DNA of 7,146 bases from positions 1-7,146 of the forward strand of contig JAEWCT010000044.1 in the NCBI GenBank assembly GCA_023390485.1. Reading direction: 5' to 3'. This document shows positions 1 to 7,146 of this stretch, one piece after another. Source of the DNA: Pseudomonadota bacterium (GTDB lineage: Bacteria > Pseudomonadota > Alphaproteobacteria > Rhizobiales > Hyphomicrobiaceae). The translations under genes were made by a program, and so were the position numbers. Each line of letters begins with the position of its first letter. Position 1 is the stretch's first letter. The notes under the pieces are model-generated. The model searched no databases. It saw nothing but the letters and a program-made list of their open reading frames with translations, and was not told where the DNA came from.

Positions 1-3
1 TAC

Positions 4-20
4 GGGGGGGGGGGGGGGGG
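4..20. repeat. Run of 17 consecutive G at the window edge
   Basis: Seventeen G in a row follow the first three bases and run into an alternating GC stretch. The tract lies downstream of the rpsA stop codon and is not in a gene. A G homopolymer this long next to a GC-only hairpin at a sequence end is typical of a contig-end artefact, for example two-colour Illumina chemistry calling lost signal as G. A real homopolymer tract cannot be excluded. Treat the first 20 or so bases as unreliable. Confidence 0.85.
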
Positions 21-33
21 CCGCGCGCGCCCC
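17..33 (-). terminator. GC hairpin downstream of rpsA, possible terminator stem
   Basis: GGGGC and GCCCC can form a 5-bp stem around a 7-base GC loop, beginning 25 bases past the rpsA stop codon on the minus strand. No T tract follows; the next bases on that strand are the suspicious homopolymer. Position fits a transcription terminator for rpsA, but the left arm borrows from the doubtful G run, so the structure may be partly artefactual. Low confidence. Confidence 0.2.
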
Positions 34-58
34 TCAATTTCCAGCCGTCCGAAGCCGA

Positions 59-1777
59 TTACTCGGCGTCTTCAGCGCCTTCGCGCTTCTTGATGGCAGC
101 CTTGAAGATGTCGCCGAGCGACGCGCCCGAGTCGGTCGAACCGTACTGGGCGACGGCCTGCTTCTCTTCGGCAAGCTCAAGCGCCTTGATCGAAACGGCG
201 ATACGGCGCGCGGCCTTGTCGACCGAAACGACGGCCGCATCGACCTTGTCACCGACATTGAAGCGCTCAGGGCGCTGCTCCGAGCGGTCACGCGAGAGAT
301 CGGCACGCTTGATGAATGACGTCAGCTCGCTGTCCGCGATCTTGACTTCGATACCAGCGTCGCTGACCGACGTGACCGTTCCGGTAACGGCATCGCCCTT
401 CTTGTACTTCGCCATGGCGTCTGCCGGATCGCCCGACAGCTGCTTGACGCCGAGCGAAATACGCTCCTTCGAGCCGTCGACATCAAGAACGATGGCTTTG
501 ACGTTGTCGCCCTTCTTGTAGTCCTTGATGACTTCGTCGCCGGCCTTCTGCCAGTCGAGGTCCGAAAGATGGACCATGCCGTCGATACCGTTGTCCAAAC
601 CGATGAAGAGGCCGAACTCGGTGATGTTGCGGATCGGACCTTCGACGACCGAGCCCTTCGGATGCTGTGTCAGGAACGCATCCCACGGGTTCTCCTGTGT
701 CTGCTTCAGGCCGAGCGAGATACGGCGCTTCTGCGGATCGACTTCGAGAACCTGAACTTCCACCTGCTGGCTCGTCGAAACGATCTTGCCAGGGTGCGTG
801 TTCTTCTTCGTCCAGCTCATTTCCGAGACGTGGATCAGGCCTTCGACGCCCGGCTCCAGCTCAACGAATGCGCCGTAATCGGCGATGTTCGTCACGGTGC
901 CCTTGACGCGAGCGCCGACCGGATACTTGGCTTCGATCGCCGACCACGGATCGGACTGAAGCTGCTTCATACCAAGCGAAATACGCTGCGTTTCCGGGTT
1001 GATGCGGATGATCTGCACCTTCACCGTATCGCCGACGTTGAGGATTTCGGACGGATGGTTGACGCGGCGCCATGCCATGTCGGTGACGTGCAGAAGACCG
1101 TCGATGCCACCGAGATCGATGAACGCACCGTAGTCGGTGATGTTCTTGACGAGACCGTCGATGATCTGGCCTTCGGCGAGACGCGCGACGATTTCCGTCC
1201 TCTGCTCGGCGCGGCTCTCTTCGAGAACCGAGCGGCGCGAAACCACGATATTGCCGCGGCGGCGATCCATTTTGAGGATCTGGAAGGGCTGCTGCTGATG
1301 CATCAGAGGCCCGATATCGCGAACGGGGCGAATGTCGACCTGGCTGCCTGGAAGGAACGCCACGGCGCCGTCGAGATCGACCGTGAAGCCGCCCTTGACC
1401 TTGTTGAAGATGACGCCGGTGACCTTCTCGCCCTTTTCGTAGAGGCGCTCGAGGCGGGTCCAGCTTTCTTCGCGGCGAGCCTTGTCGCGCGAGAGCACCG
1501 CTTCACCGAGCGCATTCTCGACGCGCTCCAGGTAGACTTCGACGGTGTCGCCGACTTTGAGGTCGCCCGGCTTGCCGCCGACGCCGAATTCTTTGAGTGC
1601 AACGCGGCCTTCCATTTTGAGGCCGACGTCGATGATCGCCATGTCTTTTTCGATGCCGACGATCTTGCCCTTTACGACGGAACCTTCGAACAGGTCATCC
1701 TTGGCAAGGCTCTCGGCGAGAAGCGCGGCAAAATCTTCGCGCGAGGGATTGAAATCTTTGGACACTTCAGCGGACAT
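59..1777 (-). CDS. rpsA: 30S ribosomal protein S1
   Basis: Ribosomal protein S1 binds mRNA on the 30S subunit and helps load and unfold transcripts during translation initiation. The 572-residue protein has six S1 (OB-fold) domains at about residues 31-98, 117-182, 203-272, 288-358, 375-445 and 461-532. Domains 3 and 4 carry the clearest family signatures: YGAFIDL, GLLHVTDM and RISLGMKQ in domain 3, YGAFVEL, GLIHVSEM and RISLGLKQ in domain 4. Domains 1 and 2 are divergent, as expected for the ribosome-docking part. After domain 6 a short tail ends GAEDAE. Length matches alphaproteobacterial S1 (roughly 560-570 from memory). The ATG at 1777 is chosen because AAGGAG lies 5 bases upstream; the stop is TAA. 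The gene is apparently complete. The upstream neighbour is lpdA, not the cmk usually found before rpsA, and the 280-base gap suggests its own promoter. Confidence 0.97.
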   Translation of the reverse strand: MSAEVSKDFNPSREDFAALLAESLAKDDLFEGSVVKGKIVGIEKDMAIIDVGLKMEGRVALKEFGVGGKPGDLKVGDTVEVYLERVENALGEAVLSRDKARREESWTRLERLYEKGEKVTGVIFNKVKGGFTVDLDGAVAFLPGSQVDIRPVRDIGPLMHQQQPFQILKMDRRRGNIVVSRRSVLEESRAEQRTEIVARLAEGQIIDGLVKNITDYGAFIDLGGIDGLLHVTDMAWRRVNHPSEILNVGDTVKVQIIRINPETQRISLGMKQLQSDPWSAIEAKYPVGARVKGTVTNIADYGAFVELEPGVEGLIHVSEMSWTKKNTHPGKIVSTSQQVEVQVLEVDPQKRRISLGLKQTQENPWDAFLTQHPKGSVVEGPIRNITEFGLFIGLDNGIDGMVHLSDLDWQKAGDEVIKDYKKGDNVKAIVLDVDGSKERISLGVKQLSGDPADAMAKYKKGDAVTGTVTSVSDAGIEVKIADSELTSFIKRADLSRDRSEQRPERFNVGDKVDAAVVSVDKAARRIAVSIKALELAEEKQAVAQYGSTDSGASLGDIFKAAIKKREGAEDAE

Positions 1778-1782
1778 TCGTT

Positions 1783-1788
1783 CTCCTT
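1783..1788 (-). promoter_or_regulatory. Shine-Dalgarno of rpsA
   Basis: AAGGAG on the minus strand, 5 bases before the ATG at 1777. It is a near-perfect anti-16S match and fixes the rpsA start. A strong SD is notable because rpsA of enterobacteria is known for initiating efficiently with a poor SD and a structured leader. Confidence 0.85.
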
Positions 1789-1802
1789 GATAACGGCGTG
1801 TT

Positions 1803-1822
1803 GCCGGGCGCGATGGCCCGGC
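1803..1822 (-). promoter_or_regulatory. GC-rich hairpin in the rpsA leader
   Basis: GCCGGGC and GCCCGGC form a perfect 7-bp stem with a 6-base loop (CATCGC on the minus strand). It ends 14 bases upstream of the rpsA Shine-Dalgarno. There is no T tract after it on the minus strand, so it is not a canonical terminator. Its place directly before the ribosome binding site makes a role in mRNA stability or S1 autoregulation possible; that role is inference. A stem of this kind on the plus strand has only a weak T-containing stretch after it. Confidence 0.5.
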
Positions 1823-1832
1823 GCGTTTGGGT

Positions 1833-1920
1833 TGATGTTGGAAGCGCCAATAATCAGACCCGCGCGAACGCGATGCCTGGCTTGATGGCGCTGATGTCTG
1901 GATGTGATGTCGCCGTGATG
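1833..1920 (-). repeat. Repeated CATCA words in the rpsA leader
   Basis: On the minus strand CATCA occurs five times (beginning at 1920, 1909, 1896, 1887 and 1837), and the shorter CATC three more times (1904, 1875, 1815). Four of the five CATCA copies lie within about 38 bases. The stretch is relatively poor in self-complementarity between two GC-rich structured elements. It is not translated. It may be a single-stranded protein-binding segment in the rpsA mRNA leader, or chance; function is unknown. Confidence 0.45.
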
Positions 1921-1940
1921 GGCCGCAGCCCTGCCGGTCA

Positions 1941-1975
1941 GAATTCGGGGACCCCTATGGGGCGCCCAACCGGTT
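1941..1975. repeat. Cluster of adjacent and overlapping palindromes
   Basis: Five short inverted repeats tile 35 bases: GAATTC (1941-1946), GGGG-A-CCCC (1947-1955), CCCC-TAT-GGGG (1952-1962), GGGCGCCC (1960-1967) and AACCGGTT (1968-1975). The CCCC at 1952-1955 (GGGG on the minus strand) can pair with the G block on either side, so two hairpins are mutually exclusive. A combined stem of about seven pairs (1948-1967) with a small internal loop is also possible. It sits between lpdA and rpsA. It could be a factor-binding site, an mRNA end structure for the pdh operon, or part of the rpsA leader. No T tract follows on either strand. Confidence 0.5.
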
Positions 1976-1993
1976 GATCTTCCTCATGACCAT
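1955..1993 (-). other. Possible 12-codon leader ORF
   Basis: An ATG at 1993 (second in-frame ATG at 1987) opens a frame reading MVMRKINRLGAP and ending in TAG at 1955. It lies between the promoter-like pair and the rpsA start, and its stop falls inside the palindrome cluster. No good Shine-Dalgarno precedes it (only GG-containing sequence at poor spacing), and it has no run of a single amino acid of the attenuator type. An ORF this short is expected by chance, so this is recorded only as a candidate. Confidence 0.12.
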
Positions 1994-2017
1994 CCGACAG
2001 CGACGTCGAATGCCGCT

Positions 2018-2046
2018 GATATACCCAACCGCCCCCCTGAACGCAA
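2018..2046 (-). promoter_or_regulatory. Candidate sigma-70-type promoter for rpsA
   Basis: On the minus strand TTGCGT (2041-2046) is followed after exactly 17 bases by TATATC (2018-2023). The TTG and the TAT-T core agree with housekeeping promoter hexamers and the spacer is ideal. It begins 12 bases after the lpdA stop and would give an rpsA leader of about 235 bases. It is the best pair I found in the gap; the spacer is very G-rich. A separate rpsA promoter is expected because S1 is needed at levels unrelated to pyruvate dehydrogenase. Confidence 0.4.
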
Positions 2047-2057
2047 GGGCTGCCGCC

Positions 2058-3818
2058 CTAACCCCGGACCCGCGACGGTTTGGGCGGCATCAGGTCCGTA
2101 CAGACCCCTTCCGCCACCTCGGCCGCCATGCCGACGGACTCCGAAAGCGTTGGATGCGGATGGATCGTTTTACCAATATCGATGGCATCCGCTCCCATTT
2201 CGATGGCGAGACAGATCTCGGAGATGAGATTTCCAGCTTCCGTGCCGACAATGGCGCCGCCCATGATCCGCTCGGTGCCTTCCTCGAAGAGCAGCTTGGT
2301 GAAGCCCTCGTCCCGGCCATTGGCGATGGCCCGGCCCGACGCAGCCCACGGGAACACCGCCTTCTTATACGCGATGCCGCGGGCCTTAGCCTCAATCTCG
2401 GTCAAACCGGCCCAGGCGATCTCGGGATCGGTGTAAGCGACGGACGGGATCTGGCGCGCATCGAAGAAGCTCTTGCTCCCCGCCGCATTTTCCGCCGCTA
2501 CGTGCCCCTGATGGACGGCCTTGTGCGCCAGCATCGGCTCATCCGCGATATCGCCGATAGCGAAGATGTTCGAAACGTTCGTCCGCATCTGTCGGTCGAC
2601 GGGGACAAAGCCCCGGTCCGACACGGTGACCCCTGCGTTGCCGGCACCGATGACCTTGCCGTTTGGCTTTCGCCCGACGGCAACGAGCACCAGACCGTAG
2701 CGCTGCGGCTCGGCCGGCGCATTGGCGCCTTCGAACGTGACGTAAATGCCGTCTGGCTTCGCTTGCGTCCCGACGACTTTGGTCTTCAGCATCACTCGAT
2801 CGAAGCGGCGCGCGTGGACCTTCTGCCAGACGTTGACGAGGTCGCGATCGGCACCGAGCATCAGGCCATCGAGCAACTCCACGACATCGAGCCGCACCCC
2901 GAGCGTCGAATAGACTGTTGCCATCTCGAGGCCGATGATGCCGCCGCCGATGACGAGCATCCTGTCCGGAATTTGCGGCAACTCGAGCGCGCCGGTTGAA
3001 TCGACGATGCGCGGATCGGAGGGCATGAACGGCAGCTCCGCCGCTTCGGACCCAGCGGCGATGATCGCATTCTCAAAACGCACCGTCTCTTCGCGCCCGT
3101 CGTCGAACGCAACTTTCAAATGATGGTCGTCAACGAAAGTGCCGGTCCCGCGCAGCGTCGTGACCTTACGCGCCTTCGCCATCGACGCGAGCCCGCCCGT
3201 TAGCTTGCCGACAACGGCGTCCTTGTAAGCGGCGAGCTTTTTCAGATCGATTTTCGGGGCGGAGAAAGCAACGCCATGCTTTGCCAAGGCAGCCGCTTCA
3301 TCGATGATGAATGCGGTGTGCAGCAGAGCCTTCGAAGGTATGCACCCGACGTTCAGACAAACGCCGCCAAGCGCCGGCCACCGATCGACGAGGATGGTCT
3401 TCGCGCCGAGATCGGCCGCACGAAACGCTGCGGAATAACCTCCAGGCCCAGCGCCGAGCACTAGGACTTCGCAAGCATGATCAGCAGAACCTGAGAATTT
3501 TGCCGCCGGGGCGGAAGCGGCCGGAGGCGCTTCCTTCTTCGGCGGCGCCGTCTCGGGCTCTGCCGCGCTCTCGGTTTTTCCGACCGTTTCAAGAGTCAGT
3601 ATCGGACTTCCCTCGCTGACCTTGTCGCCGACCTTGATCAGAACCTCGACGACTTTGCCGCCTTCAGGCGCCGGCACATCGAACGAAGCCTTGTCGCTCT
3701 CGAGCGTAATCAGCGCGTCTTCGGCAGCGACGGTCGCCCCCGGCTTCACGTGCACCTCGATGATCGGCACGTTCTCGAAATCGCCGAGAGCCGGAACGCG
3801 GATTTCTCGTCTGCTCAT
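2058..3818 (-). CDS. lpdA: Dihydrolipoyl dehydrogenase (E3) with N-terminal lipoyl domain
   Basis: E3 of the pyruvate dehydrogenase complex, a cytosolic FAD flavoprotein that reoxidises dihydrolipoyl groups and reduces NAD+. From the ATG it has 586 residues, about 110 more than plain E3. Residues 1-78 are a biotinyl/lipoyl domain with the lipoylation lysine K43 in ESDKAS. A Pro/Ala/Lys linker (about 80-112) follows. The E3 core has the FAD-binding GAGPGG (122-127), the redox disulfide C154/C159 in GGVCLNVGCIPSK, the NAD-binding GGGIIG (291-296), the second FAD motif AIGDIAD (420-426), and the active-site pair H555/E560 in HPHPTLSE. All catalytic residues are present. A GTG one codon upstream (3821) is possible, but ATG at 3818 has better SD spacing. 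Fused lipoyl-E3 enzymes are known from Neisseria (P64K) and Ralstonia (PdhL). The gene lies directly after aceF and is surely co-transcribed with it. Confidence 0.96.
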   Translation of the reverse strand: MSRREIRVPALGDFENVPIIEVHVKPGATVAAEDALITLESDKASFDVPAPEGGKVVEVLIKVGDKVSEGSPILTLETVGKTESAAEPETAPPKKEAPPAASAPAAKFSGSADHACEVLVLGAGPGGYSAAFRAADLGAKTILVDRWPALGGVCLNVGCIPSKALLHTAFIIDEAAALAKHGVAFSAPKIDLKKLAAYKDAVVGKLTGGLASMAKARKVTTLRGTGTFVDDHHLKVAFDDGREETVRFENAIIAAGSEAAELPFMPSDPRIVDSTGALELPQIPDRMLVIGGGIIGLEMATVYSTLGVRLDVVELLDGLMLGADRDLVNVWQKVHARRFDRVMLKTKVVGTQAKPDGIYVTFEGANAPAEPQRYGLVLVAVGRKPNGKVIGAGNAGVTVSDRGFVPVDRQMRTNVSNIFAIGDIADEPMLAHKAVHQGHVAAENAAGSKSFFDARQIPSVAYTDPEIAWAGLTEIEAKARGIAYKKAVFPWAASGRAIANGRDEGFTKLLFEEGTERIMGGAIVGTEAGNLISEICLAIEMGADAIDIGKTIHPHPTLSESVGMAAEVAEGVCTDLMPPKPSRVRG

Positions 3819-3824
3819 CACACA

Positions 3825-3829
3825 GTCCT
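3825..3829 (-). promoter_or_regulatory. Shine-Dalgarno of lpdA overlapping the aceF stop
   Basis: AGGAC on the minus strand starts on the second base of the aceF TAG and ends 6 bases before the ATG at 3818. The overlap means ribosomes finishing aceF sit on the lpdA initiation site, which favours translational coupling and supports the ATG over the GTG at 3821. Confidence 0.6.
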
Positions 3830-5129
3830 ACAAGACGAGCTGGCGAACGTCGGCCAGCGCATCGCAGATCTTCCTCAAGAAGCGAGCGGCAAGCGCACCA
3901 TCGACCACACGATGATCATAGGAAAGGCAGAGCGGCAGCATCAGCCTCGGCTGAAATGCCGAACCATCCCACTGCGGCTTCATTTGCGCCCTGACCGCTC
4001 CGAGAATGGCAACTTCGGGCGCATTGACGATCGGAGTAAATCCCGTGCCACCGATGCCGCCGAGACTCGATATGGAGAAAGTCGCGCCTGAAATATCGGT
4101 CGGAGTGATCTTGCCGTCGCGCATACGCGCCGAAACGGCCGTCAGCTCCTGGCTCAATTCGAGAATGCCCTTGCGATCGACGTCGCGAATGACCGGTACG
4201 ACGAGACCGTCGGGCGTGTCCACCGCGACACCGATGTTGTAGTAGCGCTTGAGGATCAGTGCATCCTTGCTGGGCGCGAGCGATGAATTGACGTCCGGAT
4301 ACTCTTTAAGCGCCGAAACCGAAGCCTTCAGCAGAAACGCAACAAGCGTCACGCGATAGCCTTTGCCTTTCGCTGTGGCGTCGAGATCTTTCCGGTAAGC
4401 CTCGAGATCGGTGATATCCGCTTCGTCGGAATTGGTGACGTGCGGAACGTTCAGCCACGCGCGATGCAGGTTGGGCCCGGTCAATCTCTTCAACCGCGAC
4501 ATCGCTTTGGTTTCGATCGGCCCGTATTTCGAAAAATCCTGCGCCGGAATTTCCGGAATGCCCGTCGTCTGTCCAGCGGCGCCCGGCGCGGCGGCGGGCT
4601 GGCTGCGCGCGATGTAGGCTTTCACATCGTCTTTCGTGATGCGGCCCTTGTCGCCCGTTCCTTTGATCTGCTTCAGGTCGACATCGAGATCGCGCGCGAT
4701 ACGGCGAACCGACGGGCTCGCATAAACCGAACCGAAGTCCGCCACTGGAGGTATCGACCCTCTCTCTTTGGCTTCGGCCGGCTTGGTCTTCTCTGGCGCG
4801 CGCTCCGCCTTCGCAGGAATCTCGGGCTTGGCTTGGCCCTTGCCGTTGGCGGCCAAGGCCGGTGCGAGTGCTTCGGCTTTCGCATCACCCGCTGCCGTAT
4901 CGAGCTTGATGATGGTGCTGCCTTCGCTGACCTTGTCGCCGATGGCGACCAGGATTTCCGCTACCTTGCCTTGGAAAGGAGCAGGCACGTCCATCGCGGC
5001 CTTCTCGCTTTCGAGCGTGATCAGCGGATCGTCGGCCTTCACCTCGTCGCCCGGCTTCACTTGAATTTCGACGACCGGCACATTTTCGAAATCACCGATA
5101 TTCGGCACCTTGATGTCGACGAGCGGCAT
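3828..5129 (-). CDS. aceF: Pyruvate dehydrogenase E2, dihydrolipoamide acetyltransferase
   Basis: E2 forms the core of the pyruvate dehydrogenase complex and transfers the acetyl group from lipoyl-lysine to CoA. The 433-residue protein has one lipoyl domain (1-78, lipoylated K43 in ESEKAA), an Ala/Lys/Pro linker (about 80-130), a peripheral-subunit-binding domain (about 135-172, from YASPSVRRIA to ITKDDVKAYI), a second Ala/Pro linker, and the catalytic domain (about 197-433). The active-site HxxxD is H406/D410 in DHRVVDG, and SISSLGG (352-358) is the conserved serine-containing loop. E. coli AceF has three lipoyl domains, so this is a short form; the extra domain on E3 adds one more swinging arm to the complex. 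The frame stays open upstream to 5261, but that stretch overlaps aceE and is Arg-rich non-lipoyl sequence. The ATG at 5129 begins the lipoyl fold exactly. Stop is TAG. Confidence 0.96.
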   Translation of the reverse strand: MPLVDIKVPNIGDFENVPVVEIQVKPGDEVKADDPLITLESEKAAMDVPAPFQGKVAEILVAIGDKVSEGSTIIKLDTAAGDAKAEALAPALAANGKGQAKPEIPAKAERAPEKTKPAEAKERGSIPPVADFGSVYASPSVRRIARDLDVDLKQIKGTGDKGRITKDDVKAYIARSQPAAAPGAAGQTTGIPEIPAQDFSKYGPIETKAMSRLKRLTGPNLHRAWLNVPHVTNSDEADITDLEAYRKDLDATAKGKGYRVTLVAFLLKASVSALKEYPDVNSSLAPSKDALILKRYYNIGVAVDTPDGLVVPVIRDVDRKGILELSQELTAVSARMRDGKITPTDISGATFSISSLGGIGGTGFTPIVNAPEVAILGAVRAQMKPQWDGSAFQPRLMLPLCLSYDHRVVDGALAARFLRKICDALADVRQLVL

Positions 5130-5138
5130 GTAGTCGAA

Positions 5139-5146
5139 CCTGTCCT
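5139..5146 (-). promoter_or_regulatory. Shine-Dalgarno of aceF
   Basis: AGGACAGG on the minus strand lies within the 19-base gap between the aceE stop and the aceF ATG, with its last G 9 bases from the ATG at 5129. It supports that start rather than the upstream in-frame extension. Confidence 0.55.
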
Positions 5147-5148
5147 GG

Positions 5149-7146
<1,998 letters not shown>

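Noticed and set aside
54..67. 5-bp hairpin (GCCGA, 4-base loop, TCGGC) spanning the rpsA stop codon, considered as a terminator.
   Set aside because: Short stem, overlaps the coding end and is not followed by a T tract on the minus strand.
1850..1855. GATTAT as an alternative -10 box nearer to rpsA.
   Set aside because: No -35-like hexamer at 16-19 bases upstream; the pair at 2018-2046 is better.
569..1885. A 438-codon open frame on the plus strand opposite rpsA.
   Set aside because: It is antisense to a complete, well-conserved rpsA and arises from GC-rich codon bias that removes stops. Its translation is low-complexity and resembles no family I know, and no SD precedes it.
2046..2059. 5-bp stem AGGGC/GCCCT around the lpdA stop codon, considered as the pdh operon terminator.
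   Set aside because: Too short, includes the stop codon, and is followed by TGCG rather than a T run.
1974..2999. A 341-codon plus-strand frame opposite the 3' half of lpdA and the gap.
   Set aside because: Same antisense codon-bias effect; the opposite strand holds catalytic motifs of E3 throughout, and the translation is Arg/Asp/His-rich without recognisable domains.

Overview
The window is a GC-rich piece of chromosome, and every supported gene lies on the minus strand. Read in the direction of transcription (from the right edge to the left), it holds the 3' two-thirds of aceE (pyruvate dehydrogenase E1, 5149-7146, cut by the right edge), aceF (dihydrolipoyl acetyltransferase E2, 3828-5129), lpdA (dihydrolipoyl dehydrogenase E3 with its own N-terminal lipoyl domain, 2058-3818), a 280-base non-coding gap, and rpsA (ribosomal protein S1, 59-1777). 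The sequence ends in a 17-base G run at the left edge that looks like an assembly or sequencing artefact.

The S1 protein (572 residues, six S1 domains, highly acidic C-terminal end) and the GC-rich codon use look alphaproteobacterial, most likely Hyphomicrobiales. This is judged from memory of the family and no search was run. The pyruvate dehydrogenase is the homodimeric AceE type with a lipoyl-E3. I associate that set with gamma- and betaproteobacteria (AceE) and with Neisseria P64K and Ralstonia PdhL (lipoyl-E3), not with the heterodimeric PdhA/PdhB common in alphaproteobacteria.

aceE, aceF and lpdA form a tight operon. The gap between aceE and aceF is 19 bases, and the lpdA ribosome binding site overlaps the aceF stop region. 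The three products make the whole complex that converts pyruvate to acetyl-CoA, CO2 and NADH: E1 decarboxylates pyruvate and reductively acetylates lipoyl-lysine, E2 passes the acetyl group to CoA, and E3 reoxidises the dihydrolipoyl group with NAD+.

The region between lpdA and rpsA (1778-2057) is the only part not explained by ordinary genes. It holds a promoter-like pair, a cluster of adjacent palindromes, a possible 12-codon leader ORF, a set of repeated CATCA words, and a strong GC hairpin just upstream of the rpsA Shine-Dalgarno. This could be a long regulated 5' leader for rpsA. I see no mobile element, CRISPR array, tRNA or rRNA, and no convincing undescribed multi-gene system.
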